DNA of 64,000 nucleotides from Eumeta japonica (taxonomy: Eukaryota; Arthropoda; Insecta; Lepidoptera; Psychidae): NCBI GenBank assembly GCA_005406025.1, contig BGZK01000744.1, positions 124,001 to 188,000 on the forward strand. Direction: 5' to 3'. The notes beneath the pieces were generated by a model that ran no database searches, had not been told where the DNA came from, and saw nothing but the letters and a program-made list of their open reading frames with translations. The position numbers and the translations under genes were made by a program. Each line of letters opens with the position of its first letter. Within the stretch, counting starts at the first letter, position 1. This document shows, piece by piece, positions 44,254 to 58,039 of this stretch.

Positions 44254-47200
44254 ACTAATTATGTGATACCTTCAGTGACACTTGTAATCAAATGACAAAT
44301 CTATTGATGTTTGGAGCGTCGAAATCTCATTATTTGTTTAAAAATTATAGAATGGAGACTAATTTCCGATCACTATCAATGCTTACAATACTATAATCAT
44401 ACGAAAAAAAAATTTGGTTGCCTGTAAAGTCGGTATACGGGCGAAAGTTTTACGTGACAACGACTTTGAATGGTAAAATCATTTTAATGTGAATATTCAT
44501 TCGTATAGTAGGAAGAAGGATGAAATAATAGTAACAATTTAAAACATTTATTTATACAAAGAATTATATTTAAAACATTAATTTATACAAAGAATCTCGC
44601 ACTGAATTTCATATTAACAAAATTTTATTTTTACCTTTACACATACATACGTATTTATATACAAATATACATACAATAACTTGCAATACATTTGCAAGCT
44701 ATGCACTAATTCTCTAGTGCTGCGCGCGCGGCAGACCGATCATAGTTGAGTGGGAGAGAGACGCAAGGCATTCGGCGGGCCTCTCTCTCGTTCGGTGACT
44801 CATCGTTACGTTACCGAGCGTTACACTTTTTCAAAGTGACTCCCAGCCGCAACCTAATTTAAGACGTTGTCACGTCAAAAAACAGTTAAACATTCAATGC
44901 ACAACCCTGCTAGGTAGCGGTCTAGCAATTTTGAAATCTGTATGTATTGTATAAGGTTGGAAAAAAGTATTTTGTGTTGTATATATAGATATATATATTC
45001 ATACATATATAAATTTTTGTTCCGTATGTATTTTCTGACTCAGCTCGGTCAGTCGGAAAACAGCAAAATTTTTCAAAAGTTGCGTAATGAGGACAAATAC
45101 AGTACATAGTTAGATTTTTATGAAATCTAGTAAAAAGCTACGGAAATCTGTCGACTAAAGCGTCAAATTAGAGTGATTAAATGTTTTTTTTTGAAAGCAT
45201 ATTACACCATCGTATATGTAGCCACATGAGTGAAATCGTTTATCAAAAACCCTGACACAAGCCGGACCATCCCTAGCTATGGGCGAGAAAAACCTGACGC
45301 AGGTCTGGTAATAGTTTACAAACTCCATCTACTAACTACCAATCGAGTATGAAAGCGTTTTGCGGTTATTTCTAAAATAATGTTAGACAGATGTTATTTA
45401 AGAGATATTTCATTTATTTTGTGTATTTCATTTTATACTTTTAAATTAAATTTTTATATACCTCACATGATAACTCTGTGAGAAAATAAATTATTTAAAA
45501 TCATATTTTTCTTTCGTGATTACTGAATTTGAAAAGCACATGCTAAATTCGTTATCAATAGCTGCAAGTATTGAATTTTGGAAGATTTTATGGTAAGAAA
45601 AGTCCGTGAAATATTGGTGTCAAAAGCAGTTAGATAGACAGATGGACAGTAACCTGGGTAGTCGGACGAGATTTTCGTTTTTGACGTTACTAAGATACAT
45701 TAAAAAGAATTTATTTTGTGTGAGCAGGTGTACCTCACCCAATTTAAAAGCATTGACAAAACAAGCGCGTAGACTCAGGCATCCTAATTAGGTTTAATTA
45801 GACCTAAATTTCGTGTTATTACATCAGCTTATGCGTGTATACGCAGATCCCTGACCCTTCTTTATTTAATTACCTGGGTATATATATTTTCCGTGATGGG
45901 GATAATATGAAATGTTAATAAATTATTTCGACCCTCTCTGGGTTTCCTTCGCGACTTTGACCTTACAGCGGGCTCGGAAACGTGTACACAATAAGCACGG
46001 TTGGATTAGTTGAAGGTTTTAGGGCCCGTAATGACAACTCTGAAGCTTTATTTGAATGAATAATTCGAACGGTTCGACATCGGTTTAGAAAACATTAAAT
46101 TTTATAGCAGTGGATGCAATTTTTTTTACGACCCAAGAATTGTCATTCCTGTTCTTCATCTATTGATTATAGTAAAATTATCATTTTATCGATAGAACCC
46201 TTGTTCAGAAAAGTATGTTTACGAAAATGATGTGTTTGTTGGTTTGTTCTTCTTTAACGCAGCAGTAAACCAAAAGAACGACTTGATTGTTTTATTAAAA
46301 ATAATTTATGGGTCCGAGAGTGATATATAACATACTACTTTTTTTTGTAAAATAAAGATTCAACTCCTATAGAATAATAATTATAAGTAACTCTATAATT
46401 GACGAGATAATCTGATTAAAGTTTAACTTATGATTAATTTGTTGTTGAAATTTTGTACGGTTATAATGCATATCTCGAGTAGTATTCAGATTTAGTCTTG
46501 GTATAATGGTATTCGCAGCGAATGAAACCACGGGCATATCATTGATTGATACAATGAAGGAGCGAGATCAGAATTGTTATCAATAGCGATCGAGTTCGGA
46601 ATCACTCTTTGAGATAAACGAGCAATGTGGTCAGATCACATCATAGCGTTCGTTGAACTCGATAAAGGAGGCAGTTTGTCCACAGTAATTTCATTTTTAC
46701 GACCTGTGAGTTGTTCCAGTTACATGGCTTCTTCGAATTTTCTCGATCCAGATTTTATTTTGCGGAGAAACATGTTATACATTTATTCATAATGCGCAAA
46801 GTCAGCCTGAATTTCTTAGTAAAACCAACAATATAAACGTCTAGTCGGATACTGCCCAGCTGAACTTTTTCGAATTCAGCTTCAACAAATTTGTCGCGTG
46901 ATCTCACTATCGCAGTTGGATCTACAAATGATAAGACTACCATATCGTACAGTCTGTCTCAAGTAAACATATTATTATATTAGAACTTCGATTGTACAGT
47001 TTTCAATTATGAGATTTCCTTATTTCTGTAATGTATATTTTTCGTGCTTTCATTTTGTACTACGAGACTGACAATCATTGTCAGTCGTATACAAACAGGT
47101 CATATAGTGAAGGTCAATGTACTACCGCTGAAAGGATTGTAACATCGCCAATGTTTCGAAAGTCGAATCTAATCGTATAGACTTCGATTCTATCGAAACA

Positions 47201-49150
47201 TACCGATTGTGATGAACTCGAACGATAGTATAATCTCTAGGTAGAGACAATCGGTGGCTTTATTTAGATATGAATGTGTTGTTATGGTTCATATCATAAA
47301 ACATAAAGGTGTTCTGTAGTGTGTACGTTAAGAGCGAGCTGAATTAGATAATTTAGAGGAAGCATTAAACTTACAAATATTTTGTATACTTATTTTTTAT
47401 GTCCATGCAATTGAATGATTTCTAATACGCTTTCTCACATATACTGTGTAATGAATAGCAGTTACTTTACGATCGTTTTTAAAAATATGTTTAATGACAT
47501 GTTAACTAAAGCACTACAATTATACAACATGAAACACAAGCATCTAAAGTAATAAAATCCGAAATGCAACACAAAACAATAAACACTTTATAGTTAGCTG
47601 GCAGCCATTAGTTTCGGTTGGTATCAGCAATCCTGCGACAACTTACAGTTGACGGAAGTATCTAAATGTATTTTTGGGCAACGTTCGTCAGTAATACGTG
47701 ATTTGCAAATGTAGAAAATGATTTGATTATTTTTTAAAATTAACGTTATTTAAAATATTCACCTCTAAAATTTGTCACATGTCAAATTATTTAATTTCCA
47801 TATAATTCGATACGTTTTGCCTATTTTTACTAAATTAACCTATATATTTCTTCTAGTTAAGGTAAATATTTTTAACTCAATACTATATTTAAAAAAAATA
47901 TGAATATGTCACACGATAAAAAATGAATTAAGACCCTTTTAACTTATTCCAAAATAGAAATGATAATTTGAACCTTAACAAAATACTCAAAAATAATTTT
48001 ATGGTTTCTATTAACAATACTTTATTTCTAACAAATAATGGGGCACAAAAATTCTTGTATTATTTTTTATCTTTTGGCACAGTTTATTTTTTATTATTCA
48101 TATATTCACAGTATTTATTAAAAAAAAGTAAACTCCATTTTCATATTACGTTTACGTCATAAGTCAGGACAACGCGTCTTTGCCGAAAAATAAATTTTCA
48201 AGTAGCTACCTACATATAGCGTAAAAGCGGTCGACTAATTGTTCTTGGAATACATGGACGCCGCTGCAGTCGAAACGTAGATATGCTATAATTGGACTCG
48301 TTACGGGAGAATTCGGAACTTAATCAATAGACGCGATGAAAATTACATGTTTTAAATTTAGATGGCTCAGAAAGTGATCTTTAGATCTGATTAGAAGAAT
48401 ATATTTTACTTTAAGTTTCAGGATCGCATAAGTCAATAATTAGTCGTTTTCAAAAGAAAATGTATAATAACTACACAGTATAAACACTACTACAGTAATT
48501 GTACTATTTTAAAATTGGCCTCATGCCGCCACTGAGCAGGTATTGGAGCAAGGATGACATCTTTTCATAATTACTGATTTGCTGAAGTGGCTTAAGCCTG
48601 TAATTGTAGATTCGGAATATGTATGTTTATTAAAATAACGCTTGGAGCAAATTTTGTTTGTGTTTGTTATGTACCTACCTAAATATTTTAAAGTTAGTTC
48701 TAGGAACAGAAAATAGTGAAAATGACATTTACAACAAATAGAAAAAAGCTTCCAAGACAAGGGCGAGAGGGTACTACTATGTTTATAAATTGAAAATACT
48801 TTCTTTATAAACGCTCGTTCTTATAATAATTTCAAACCAATTAATGAAATAAAATAAAATTTGGGTGACATTCTTGCCAATCACAGGAATATTGTAATTT
48901 GAGGTGATCCTTCAGAATATTTGATGTTCGTGTGGGTATGTTTTTTGGACTAGGCTAAAACAGAGTAAATGAAAAAAAATTCATTCTGCATTCATTTAAT
49001 TTTCAACAGCTCTGCATCGACTACGTGGGAAATACGTATTCAATGGCAATTTGTAATTAAAATATAAAAAAAAAAACCTATTATGGTTTTTGAGAATTGA
49101 AGTCTTTCGGACGTTTTAGTTTGTACGGATTGTCATTTGTTATTTCATTG
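44254..49150. other. Intergenic stretch without recognised genes
   Basis: Mostly AT-rich. A GC-richer repeat-like tract occurs at 44715-44860 (GCGCGCGCGGCAGACCGATC, CGGTGACTCATCGTTACGTT). Short palindromes occur at 47066-47086 and 47152-47202. A minus-strand frame at 46755-46943 has no recognisable similarity. Confidence 0.5.
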
Positions 49151-49614
49151 TGACAATTGCATGTCGGCATTATAATGAGTTTAAATCGAGAGAATATTCA
49201 TTGCAACATATTTTATGATTTTTGCTGTGGCTTAAGTCAACAAGAAAGTTACGAATTCAAATGGCGATGAAGATCCTTCATTGGTGATGAAGCTTCGTCT
49301 TGTAGCTCTGTGTATTAGTGGTTCAGTGAATTCAGACGTAGATGCAATCACCTCTATGACGGTTCATGAGAAAGTCAGCTCGCGACTGCAGTTAGCAAAA
49401 CTAATAGTGTTACTTGTCATACAGTAATTGTAACTGATAAAAAAATATTTTTGAGCAAGTTTGTATTGTATTAGTATGAGCCAAGTGCAAAAGATCTTGC
49501 ATACACATCGGGAGATTTGTAAGCATATACGTCGTTTGCACTCGATGGATACTGCGTGATTTATGGGATGACCAGGAACGCTGCGTGTAGATTGGTGTAG
49601 TAAAATGATAAAAA

Positions 49615-49616
<2 letters not shown>

Positions 49617-49691
<75 letters not shown>
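49617..49691. repeat. (TG)n microsatellite
   Basis: About 75 bp of TG dinucleotide, grown inside mariner copy 4; it gives Thr-His reading frames on the minus strand. Confidence 0.99.
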
Positions 49692-49692
<1 letters not shown>

Positions 49693-50239
49693 AATTCACA
49701 CACGGTAGAAGTGAAACTTCAGAAAATTATCTACGAGACAATGAGATGAACATAAAGTATCTGGAGTAGGATAATTATAAGGTTTATTTTTTATTTATTA
49801 TTAAGTTTAAAATTTATTTTATATTTTAATGAGGTTATGTATGTGATCCATGAGCAGCAAAAAATAAGAATGAAATTTATTGATTAGCAAATAAAATAAA
49901 GTACAATTTTGTACTTAAAAAAGGATTACAAATATTGGAAAATATTCATGTGCAATATAGATATACCTACTATATTATACTCAATATACGATGCCGTCTT
50001 CCAAGGATTCGCAATGTGCAGGCCTACACGCATGCACTAACACATTTAAAACACTCCTATAAGAGCAAGTATTAGACAGTGCGCAATATAGGTTCATACC
50101 GACGTTTGCTTTCTCGCTTTAGTTCGGCAATGTGCAGCAGGCGCAACAAAATATAATGTATTCGATCTCATTCACTCGCCGGTTTAGTCCTATATATTTA
50201 TATGTTTGTCTCTGTCGTGACGCATTTTCGTTTCAATGA

Positions 50240-50274
50240 GTTTCAAATCACATTTTTTTTTTGTGATTTGAAAC
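50240..50274. repeat. Perfect 13-bp hairpin with T9 loop
   Basis: GTTTCAAATCACA, nine T, TGTGATTTGAAAC. Confidence 0.9.
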
Positions 50275-51339
50275 ATCAACAACATTATCATCAAACAAAC
50301 ATTTGTTTATGCAGAAATTTCACTTCAACATAACGGAGGACTATCAATGGCTGTATTTATGTAACGTAGTAGTACGCGACGAGAGCTGAGTGTATTGTTT
50401 TGAATATTGAAAGAAAAAGCTAATCGCCATAATGTATTTATCCTATTTGAAGATTTGTCGACGAAAGTTTAAAAGGTCAAAGCGTTGTTAAAAAATGTTG
50501 CTTCTTATTTCTACAAATCAGCATGTTACTGTACAGTGTTGCTTGATACCAAAAGAGTGCAAATGAATAGCGATACGCAAGCACGTGTTTATCCAGAGGA
50601 TTTAAAAAAGTTTGTGAATAGCGTTCAGTTGCAGTAAAGTCGCTCTTCACCAGAATAGCGCGTCTACGCGTTGCGCTAAAGTATCCAATGTGTTTTTCAT
50701 GGCCTCAAAGGTAGAGCTATTGACTCATCCACCATGCAGTCCGGATATTACATCTTGTGAGTTTTTTATTTACGAAACTTGAAGATGAGCTTAGAGATAT
50801 ACAATGTATAAGCCTCGGAGTGAAAGTAAATGCGTTCTGAAAGTCCATTGAAAAGGTTTCTAAAGAAAACTGAGTTAAGCTTTTTATAGTAGTTTCAAAG
50901 AATGCAAAAAGCGTGTGAACAGCGAGGGAATATACTTCGAAAAACAATACAAATATCACAAACATAACATGTGGTTTTATTAATGAGGATGCAGATATTT
51001 TAATTGTTGCTCACATGGTTACCATTGTTTGTAACTCGCACGCCTACGGCGTAAGGATTACTTGGTCGTCGGGGTCCAGGGACATTTAACAAATAAGTCA
51101 CCCATCCTTAGTCTACACATTCTTATCTGACATCTCTACGGATGTCAAATCATTTAGTGTCACGCTATGTATGGATAAGGCTTTTCGTACATTAAACTAT
51201 ATCATGATATACATTTTTTCAAAACCTACGAAAGTACAGAAAATTTTTTAACTCTTAGCTAAAAATTTTTCAATATATTCCGCAGGGAAAATTTTGGTAT
51301 GTCTACCTCATCCCTTTACGAAATACCGCTTGTACATCC

Positions 51340-51646
51340 CAGAGCTTACCTTTAGTCTCATTCACAACCCTTTCAATAATAATTTTCGCATACAGTTTGC
51401 CAACGACGCTGAGGAGACTTATAAGGCGGTAATTTCCGCTAACCGGCCGTGAGCCTTTCCCTTTATAGGGAGGGGCACAATGACGGCTTTGCTCCAGTCA
51501 TTAAGTACCCTACGGCTTTTCCAGCACTTATTAAGAAACTGGTACAGCAGGCACGTCGCTGTGTCGCCGCCTTTTATGTTTGTAATAGTTATGTGAGCAA
51601 CTATATAATCATTAATGTGCGAATGGTAATAATAATGAGCACACAA
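51340..51646 (-). pseudogene. Non-LTR (LINE) reverse transcriptase fragment
   Basis: The minus strand reads LLYQFLNKCWKSRRVLNDWS, KAVIVPLPIKGKAHG (compare the LINE RT 'W..A.I.PI.KKG' block), then in a shifted frame an NYR.ISLL-like and VGKLYAKIIIERV-like block. Only the beginning of the RT domain survives, truncated on both sides. Confidence 0.75.
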
Positions 51647-54460
51647 TAAGTACTAATATCCTTTTCATTTATAAGTACATTATGACAAATATTTTTTTGT
51701 TAACAGTGTTTTTTGGTGACTCGATTGCTCATGTTATTGACTTTAATGTCTCAGTTGTGATTACATGATTTATTAACTTTTATAACAGAAAAAAAATATC
51801 AAAGATCCTTTATTTTAAATAGAAATTGAAATTTTACATATGAGCGGGACCGATTTAAGCCTCCAAATTTTCTATCTACTCTAAACAAACACTTCAAAAT
51901 GCCTATTGCATTTTTCTTAATTACATATAGTTTTTACTTAAAAAAAAACTGTTTATCGCATATGAACTTTAAAAATAAGCAACTGAATTCGTGTTTTGGT
52001 ATGCAGTACCGCGGTGTGCGCGGGTCCTAGGGCCCTACGCTAGGTCACATAATGGTTTGTCACCTACGTCACCTTAAATCTATAGATGTAAACAAGAAAA
52101 CATTAAAAAGTCTTTTATTGTTTAATAATGCTGCAAACAAAATAATTAAATGAAAATGTACACATTACTGCCGTTTTTATTTTTAAATTTATGTACTTAC
52201 TTAAAAGCTTGTCAAAGGATTTATTTCCAATTCATCAAGTATATTTAGATATCCATTTTTCTATGCAGAAAGGACAAATTTATTACTATTCGTAATACTT
52301 TAAAATATTTTTTTGTTTACTTTATAACATAGTTTGGTTTGATTGCATACATATATGAAAACAGGTCCATCGGGCGTGCTAATTCGACAACCGTTCATTA
52401 GTATTAGTTATTTAGCACACCGACGTTTACTGTATGATATCAAATTCGCGTGTGCGCAGTTGATCGTCGTCAGAAATGTTATTTATATATCGCCGTGTGA
52501 ATTACGTAGATGTGGGTACTCAAGTAAATAAGAATATAATCTTTACGTGATTTTTTTTTATCATAAGATAAGCAAGTATAATTTATTCAAATATTGCATA
52601 GATAACTTTGATACTTTTGGATATTTTCGTACGAGACTAAGGTTATGGCTGTGTCACCTTGTGTCTGTCATTGGCTTGCAGTTGAGGTGTAAAAGGCGCG
52701 ATAAGAACGACAACGTTGCTGTTAGCCTTTTGATACAATGGTGAATATTTTTTGTGATAGCGTCATTCCAAGGATATGACACTGGCTTATTATCCTTAAT
52801 ATGAATGAGTGAAATGAGATCGAAATAAGTATAATCAGTATGGTATGCGTCGATTGCAGTATTAATACGATATTAAGTCCACATAATGTTCTCGTTATAC
52901 TGCAACACAACAAGGCTGCAGAATTAGGTCGAAGCCATATTGTTAGAATAGTGGTGTGAAACACGGAATATGCATATAAAGTGGTTAATGTTTCGAAGCG
53001 TGTAGCTATGGCGTCGTTTTTGAGGTTGCACATAAACTCAAATAATGAAACTGTTTTCGCTAGATCTATGCAATACGTGCACAGTGTCTAAACGAAACAT
53101 CGACAGAATGTTAATCAGAAATTAACAGTTAAACCAATAGTTTATATTCAGGAAATATCGTTATATACGTCCGTGAAAGTTTTTCAGGAAGATTAGGTCG
53201 GTAGTTTTTGTGCGCTGAATTATATTCAATTGGAATTGGTATTGCAATAACCTTTATTTATTTAAGTTATAATTCTATAGAAGTTTGCAAAATAGGCGTG
53301 AGTTTATGATGATATTATACAAAAATGTTAAAAAAATTATCAAGCAAAAGAGGGTTTCTGTTTTGAAACATGCTATTTTTGACGTAAATTATATAACAGT
53401 AAAAAACTAAAAGCACTATCCAAAAATATTTATAAAATCGTTCTCTTCGGATAAACATTTAATATGACGACTGTACGTCGAAATTTTTTATGACAAAAAA
53501 TTTTTCTGTTCACGTTTCAGATATGCTTTATGTGTGCAGGTGAACAATCTTGCAACCATATCTCAACAAATGTTTACAGTTAACTGGGCCACACGTGTAA
53601 TAAACGCTCTGTGCCCGGCATGGCGAGATCGACAATTTGAGCGATGTGGAACATTAGAGAGATAGACAGTTCAATTTAACCACCGACGTCGCAATACTGC
53701 TAGGGTCAACTTTGACACTCCAATAGTTGAGATTCCCTGCATTGAAGTGTATATGCGTAGACTGTACAGTCACCGTAGGTTTATATTGTATGGATTTAAA
53801 TTCGGCGTATGTACAATTTGTATCCGTAATAGTACTCTACTTCGGAACAAATTAACTGATAATTACAAAATTTAATAAATGATAAGTATATTACGTAATG
53901 GGGGGGGGGGTTGATTTAAATTTTGCAGAAACTTCTACAGAAAGTTGAAGGGGAACTTACGTTTATATTAAAATGAGAATTGCATATTGTTTTCTTTATT
54001 TGAGTTTAATTAATCTATTTGAGAACACACTCTCGAATATCTTTAGCGATAAGATTAATGACAAGGAATACTAATAAAGTATATATCTAAAGTTACATTT
54101 ACAACCTCATTAATATTATAAATGATAAGGCATATTTTGTTACTTTGTCCTTGTTTTACGCGGCAATGGACCAACGTATCGACGTCGACTTCCTTCTGTA
54201 TAAAAAAAGTTGATAGGTCGGAAAGTGACATAATTTGTTTTTTTTTTTTCCTGAAAAAAGTGGACAACTCCTGTGGAATTGTTATTCTGCGGAAAGTAAC
54301 TCTGTGATTGACAAACAGACCTGAATAAAATTTGCTTGGTAGATTGGTTCGATGATTCATTATCATGTTTTTGTCGTATTAAAATGCGCCTATTGCGATT
54401 CAAATTTAGGAGAAATGCAATTGTATTCCACACAACTACGGGGCATATAATCTATACGGT
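51647..54460. other. Intergenic, nothing recognised
   Basis: AT-rich DNA without convincing exons or named repeats; a G10 run lies at about 53901-53910. Confidence 0.5.
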
Positions 54461-54545
54461 AAATGATCGAAATCGAGGCTGAGGTTGAGACCGAAATCGG
54501 GATCGGTAGCGGGACTGGGATTTAACTGAGCACGAGACCGGAATG
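54461..54545. repeat. Degenerate hexamer array (GAAATCGAGGCTGAGG type)
   Basis: Units ATCGAA, ATCGAG, GCTGAG, GTTGAG, ACCGAA, ATCGGG and ATCGGT in tandem: the reverse-strand form of the arrays at 12695 and 23105. Confidence 0.6.
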
Positions 54546-55211
54546 GGATGTACGGTGTAAGGAAAACTGAAATCGAGAAAATGATTATAAATGCAAGAGA
54601 CTTCGCTCGATATAAAAGTTAGAGGAATTCTCTTCGTGCCCCCCGGCGGGGGCGGGGGTAAGAGTTAGTATACGTATAAATATTAAAGTGAGCGCGTTCC
54701 GTTTTAATGCTGGATTTTACCAGATTTCCATAAATTATGGTAGGTGAAGTCCGTATTATGCAGATGAGTATTGTTCCGTATCTAAAAAAAGGATTTTTGG
54801 AATGTAGACCAAAATTCGAATTCGGCGTTTGTACATTTGAGTAACTCAACTATTATTTCGATCTCCATGAAACCTCCTGAAACCTGAAATAGTTAGCCCT
54901 ACAGATCTTGATTGTTAATAATCGAGAGGACGAAACTTCAAGTTTATTTTCTATAATTTAAAGATACTGTCAAAAAGGATTCAAAATATTTCATGTAGTT
55001 CAATAAAATCTGATTAAATTACGATCGATTTGTGAAATTATTGGTATTTTTTGTCGAGAATTTGTTTCAAAATAACTAATATTTTCATCTTCTCCTAAGA
55101 GACACTTTTCCAAGCATTGAAATTTAAAGCGATCTATTATCATTTAAATCGGTGATAATTAATTATATTTTTAATAAAGTGTTCCTCCCATTAATCCATT
55201 ATGTTTAGCCA

Positions 55212-55560
55212 ATGAATCAAAATGAAACTGTCACAACATTATGTCAGACGCCGGTACGGCCGGGCGGCGGGCGGCGGGCGGGGGGCTGCAGGCAGTGCAA
55301 ACATGGCTATTTCATTGTGTTGCGAACTTCGGCCCGTGAGGCCTGGTCTCCGACAAAAGCGGATATGTCCGATTGTTTTAAAACCTTTCGCTGTTTGTTT
55401 TCGGCAACATGTGGACAATATGAGTTCGAAAAGCTTTCACGATTTATTTCTAAATGCGAACGGACGACCGATGTCGTGCTTTATCTACGGAATTATTGTG
55501 ACGATAATACGGCCCCGTCTGTATTTTGTCATAGACACGTTGTGCATGCATAAATAGGGT
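55212..55560 (+). other. GC-rich island with G-quadruplex motif and two overlapping open frames
   Basis: Begins with a G-run block (55262-55285, GGG runs spaced by CGGC and C) and continues as a CpG-rich, unique-looking sequence. Two plus-strand frames stay open together for about 110 codons (55212-55553 and 55222-55557). Neither product resembles a known family. A CpG-rich regulatory island or a diverged exon are both possible. Confidence 0.3.
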
Positions 55561-55673
55561 ATAAAGGTCTGTGAATATAATGACAATTAAATAATAAATA
55601 TGGCTACATATTTTACGCATTTAGAAATTGGTTTTCGTCGTGAATTAAGACGCATAATATTAATGTAGTGTTC

Positions 55674-56042
55674 GCTTGCCTGCGACATGCATTAACATGC
55701 AGCATGCAACCCACCGCTGACCCTCGAATCTTTGCATGACGGCGGCCCGCTTAACGAGGTTGTGTTGGTTGTTTTAACGCTCCTTGCACCCTGGTGGATG
55801 TGACTGTCGGCTATTTCCTGAGGATGTGCCTGGTTGACATGAAACGTACGTAGAATTGACAGTTTAACAGTTAGCGGAATAAGATAATTATAAAAATAAA
55901 TAACACTTGCTTAGGTGTTCGATATCTGTCAATCTTCTGGAATCAATATTCAATCATTTGGATAGAGATTCGTAGTGGAGAGGCAGATTCGAGGGTCAGC
56001 GGTGGGTTGCATGCTGCAAGTTAATGCATGTAGCAGGCAAGC
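55674..56042. mobile_element. MITE candidate with about 57-bp terminal inverted repeats
   Basis: CGCTTGCCTGCGACATGCAT..GCAGCATGCAACCCACCGCT..GACCCTCGAATC at 55674-55732 is inverted at 55983-56042 with only about three differences. The interior (250 bp) is GC-richer and noncoding. Target duplication not seen. High arm identity suggests a recent insertion compared with the mariner relics. Confidence 0.75.
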
Positions 56043-56879
56043 GTCTACTATGGATTTCCGCGAATTAACACCTCACACAATACAATATTTAATGTAGTGT
56101 TGTTTTGAACTTGACGTGAAATTATTGTATTTATATTTATTTTATTTTTCAAAAATAATAAAATATTTATCTTGTTACTGTGGTTTACTTTTGAAGGGGA
56201 AGTATGGAAAAGCTCTATATCAGACCGTAATTGTGAACACCAACGTAATTCAAAATAGAAACCAAATTTGTTAAGAATTTTGAAATGCTGTAACCTAAGA
56301 CTTATAATGAGTGTTGAAATGCATATTTTGCATAGGCATTTCAAAAGAGTGCCCGCTAATCTGAAAGGTTACGTAAAAGGAAAAGACAAAAGTTCATTCA
56401 GGAATTCGAGATACGAGATGATGAGGGAACACGTTGAGAATGCGTCAAGGTCGACGAGTTCACCATTTAACGGTAGATTAACAAGGGAATTGGCTCTATA
56501 AAAACGTAACATACACATTATAGAAATAGATTTCCTTTTTATTTTATTGACTAATTAAATTGAAATTATTTAATATTGTTCTCGGAAAACAGATTAAAAT
56601 ATATTCAACAGATTTATTTTGCCATAGAATGTCGTATTTAACTTTAAAAATGAAATCAGCACCACACGTCAATATTTATTACGCGTATTCAAAAGACTGG
56701 GACCATGGCAGTATTTTTTCTAAAGATCATGCCGCAAAATGTTATTTAACGCGGTTGTCGTGCATTAAAAACGCTGTTTCATAATAAAGTTCTCTATTGC
56801 AATGTGAATATCGTTGAGAGTATTTTGTTTATATTTATGTATTTGTGTTTTAAGTGTTTCGCTTTTATAAATAAAACGA

Positions 56880-57250
56880 TTTAACCACTAAAAGGCTGTC
56901 GGTAATTACGCCCGCCAATAGACCGTTTCATTGGTAACATCGACGTCATCCAATAATAACCGATAGGCTTATGTGGTTAGCCCGAGGAGGCCCGGCGTCG
57001 TAAATAATAGGTCGCAGCTAGTTCTAGGGCAATCACATTTAGAGTGAATGGATTTCCTTCTAGCAAGACAAAGAGCAGTCCGATTCAATTTGTCAAACGT
57101 TCTCAAAAGGGGAATTGTGTCGGCCGCAAGGCCATTCCACGAAATTAGTGAACAGAAAGCGTCTGCGGCCGCGTCCTCCGCGACGAGTTTTATGTTACAG
57201 CTGTGGTTTAATCATTTTGATTTTCATGATTGGATGTAGGCGCACGTAAG
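56880..57250. other. CpG-rich unique island, possible conserved noncoding element
   Basis: Contains GCCCGAGGAGGCCCGGCGTC, CAATAATAACCGATAGGC, and GTCTGCGGCCGCGTCCTCCG in an AT-rich surrounding. A 63-codon plus frame (57048-57239) is open but anonymous. No repeat signature found. Confidence 0.3.
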
Positions 57251-58039
57251 GCTCAATAAGTTCTAGCAAATTTAGTATAATTGGTCTATTTGATCGATGA
57301 GCTCCCTTCCGATGAGTGAATCGTATTGACATTAATAATGCGATTCAGCTGAGAGATTTTGGATTTTTTTTTCATGTTAAAGAAGTGACTGTTTTCGGGT
57401 GACGTCACGCTTGATATAAACATATGAAATTACAGGAAAAATTGAATTTCCGAAGAGGTTACTGACGAATGTGGTTTAGAGACATCAATAACCAAAGCGT
57501 CCTAAAATTTACAATTATTTATGACGCTACAATACTTTTAAAGACAAAATGTTATTTAAGGAAAACTTTCCTTTTTAAGGATAATAAGCTGCACGATGTA
57601 GTTACTGCTGTTCAATTTGTGCACTCGTGTCCAGTTGCGGACGCACGACCGGACCGCATTATTTTCGTAATTGCCGACTTTTGAAGTCGTCCTAAGGACA
57701 TCATGATCTTTTGAGCTATTCTTTTTACTTGTGTTAAATAGTTTTCCATTACATTAACATTCTTAGTAGTATATATCCGAAACATAACGTACAAAGCTAT
57801 ATCCCAAGGTTGGGCGTAGTGATCATCGGTACAGTTGAGACCACCACACACACTATTACGGCTCAGTTACATGAAAAAGATAGACATTAAATTTTTTTTA
57901 TTATCTTTCTGCATTTTACTATTTTACAGTATTTGACCATTTTAAACTATTCTAAAATAAATTTACGCATAAGCACATACTTAATTAATTATTGAAGAGA
58001 CGTCTGTTAGTGCATTCCTAATTCAAGATATTAATTTAA

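Larger units (their letters stand above)
49150..50985 (+). pseudogene. mariner-like relic copy 4, interrupted by (TG)n
   Basis: Broken plus-strand frames carry, in order, a YDF..GLSQQESYE block near 49210, GDEASS..VY.WFSEFRR near 49280, SQVQKILHTH-type helix near 49480, VDWCSKMIKK just before the TG tract, VVVRDES.VYCFEY (TGDE region) near 50370, KRSKRC.KMLLLISTNQHVT near 50480, ALHQNSAST near 50645, ELLTHPPCSPDITSCEFF near 50720 and EGEYFEKQ-type end near 50940. This is a different, much older mariner lineage than copies 1-3. About 580 bp between the TG tract and the TGDE region is not recognisable as mariner. Confidence 0.8.
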
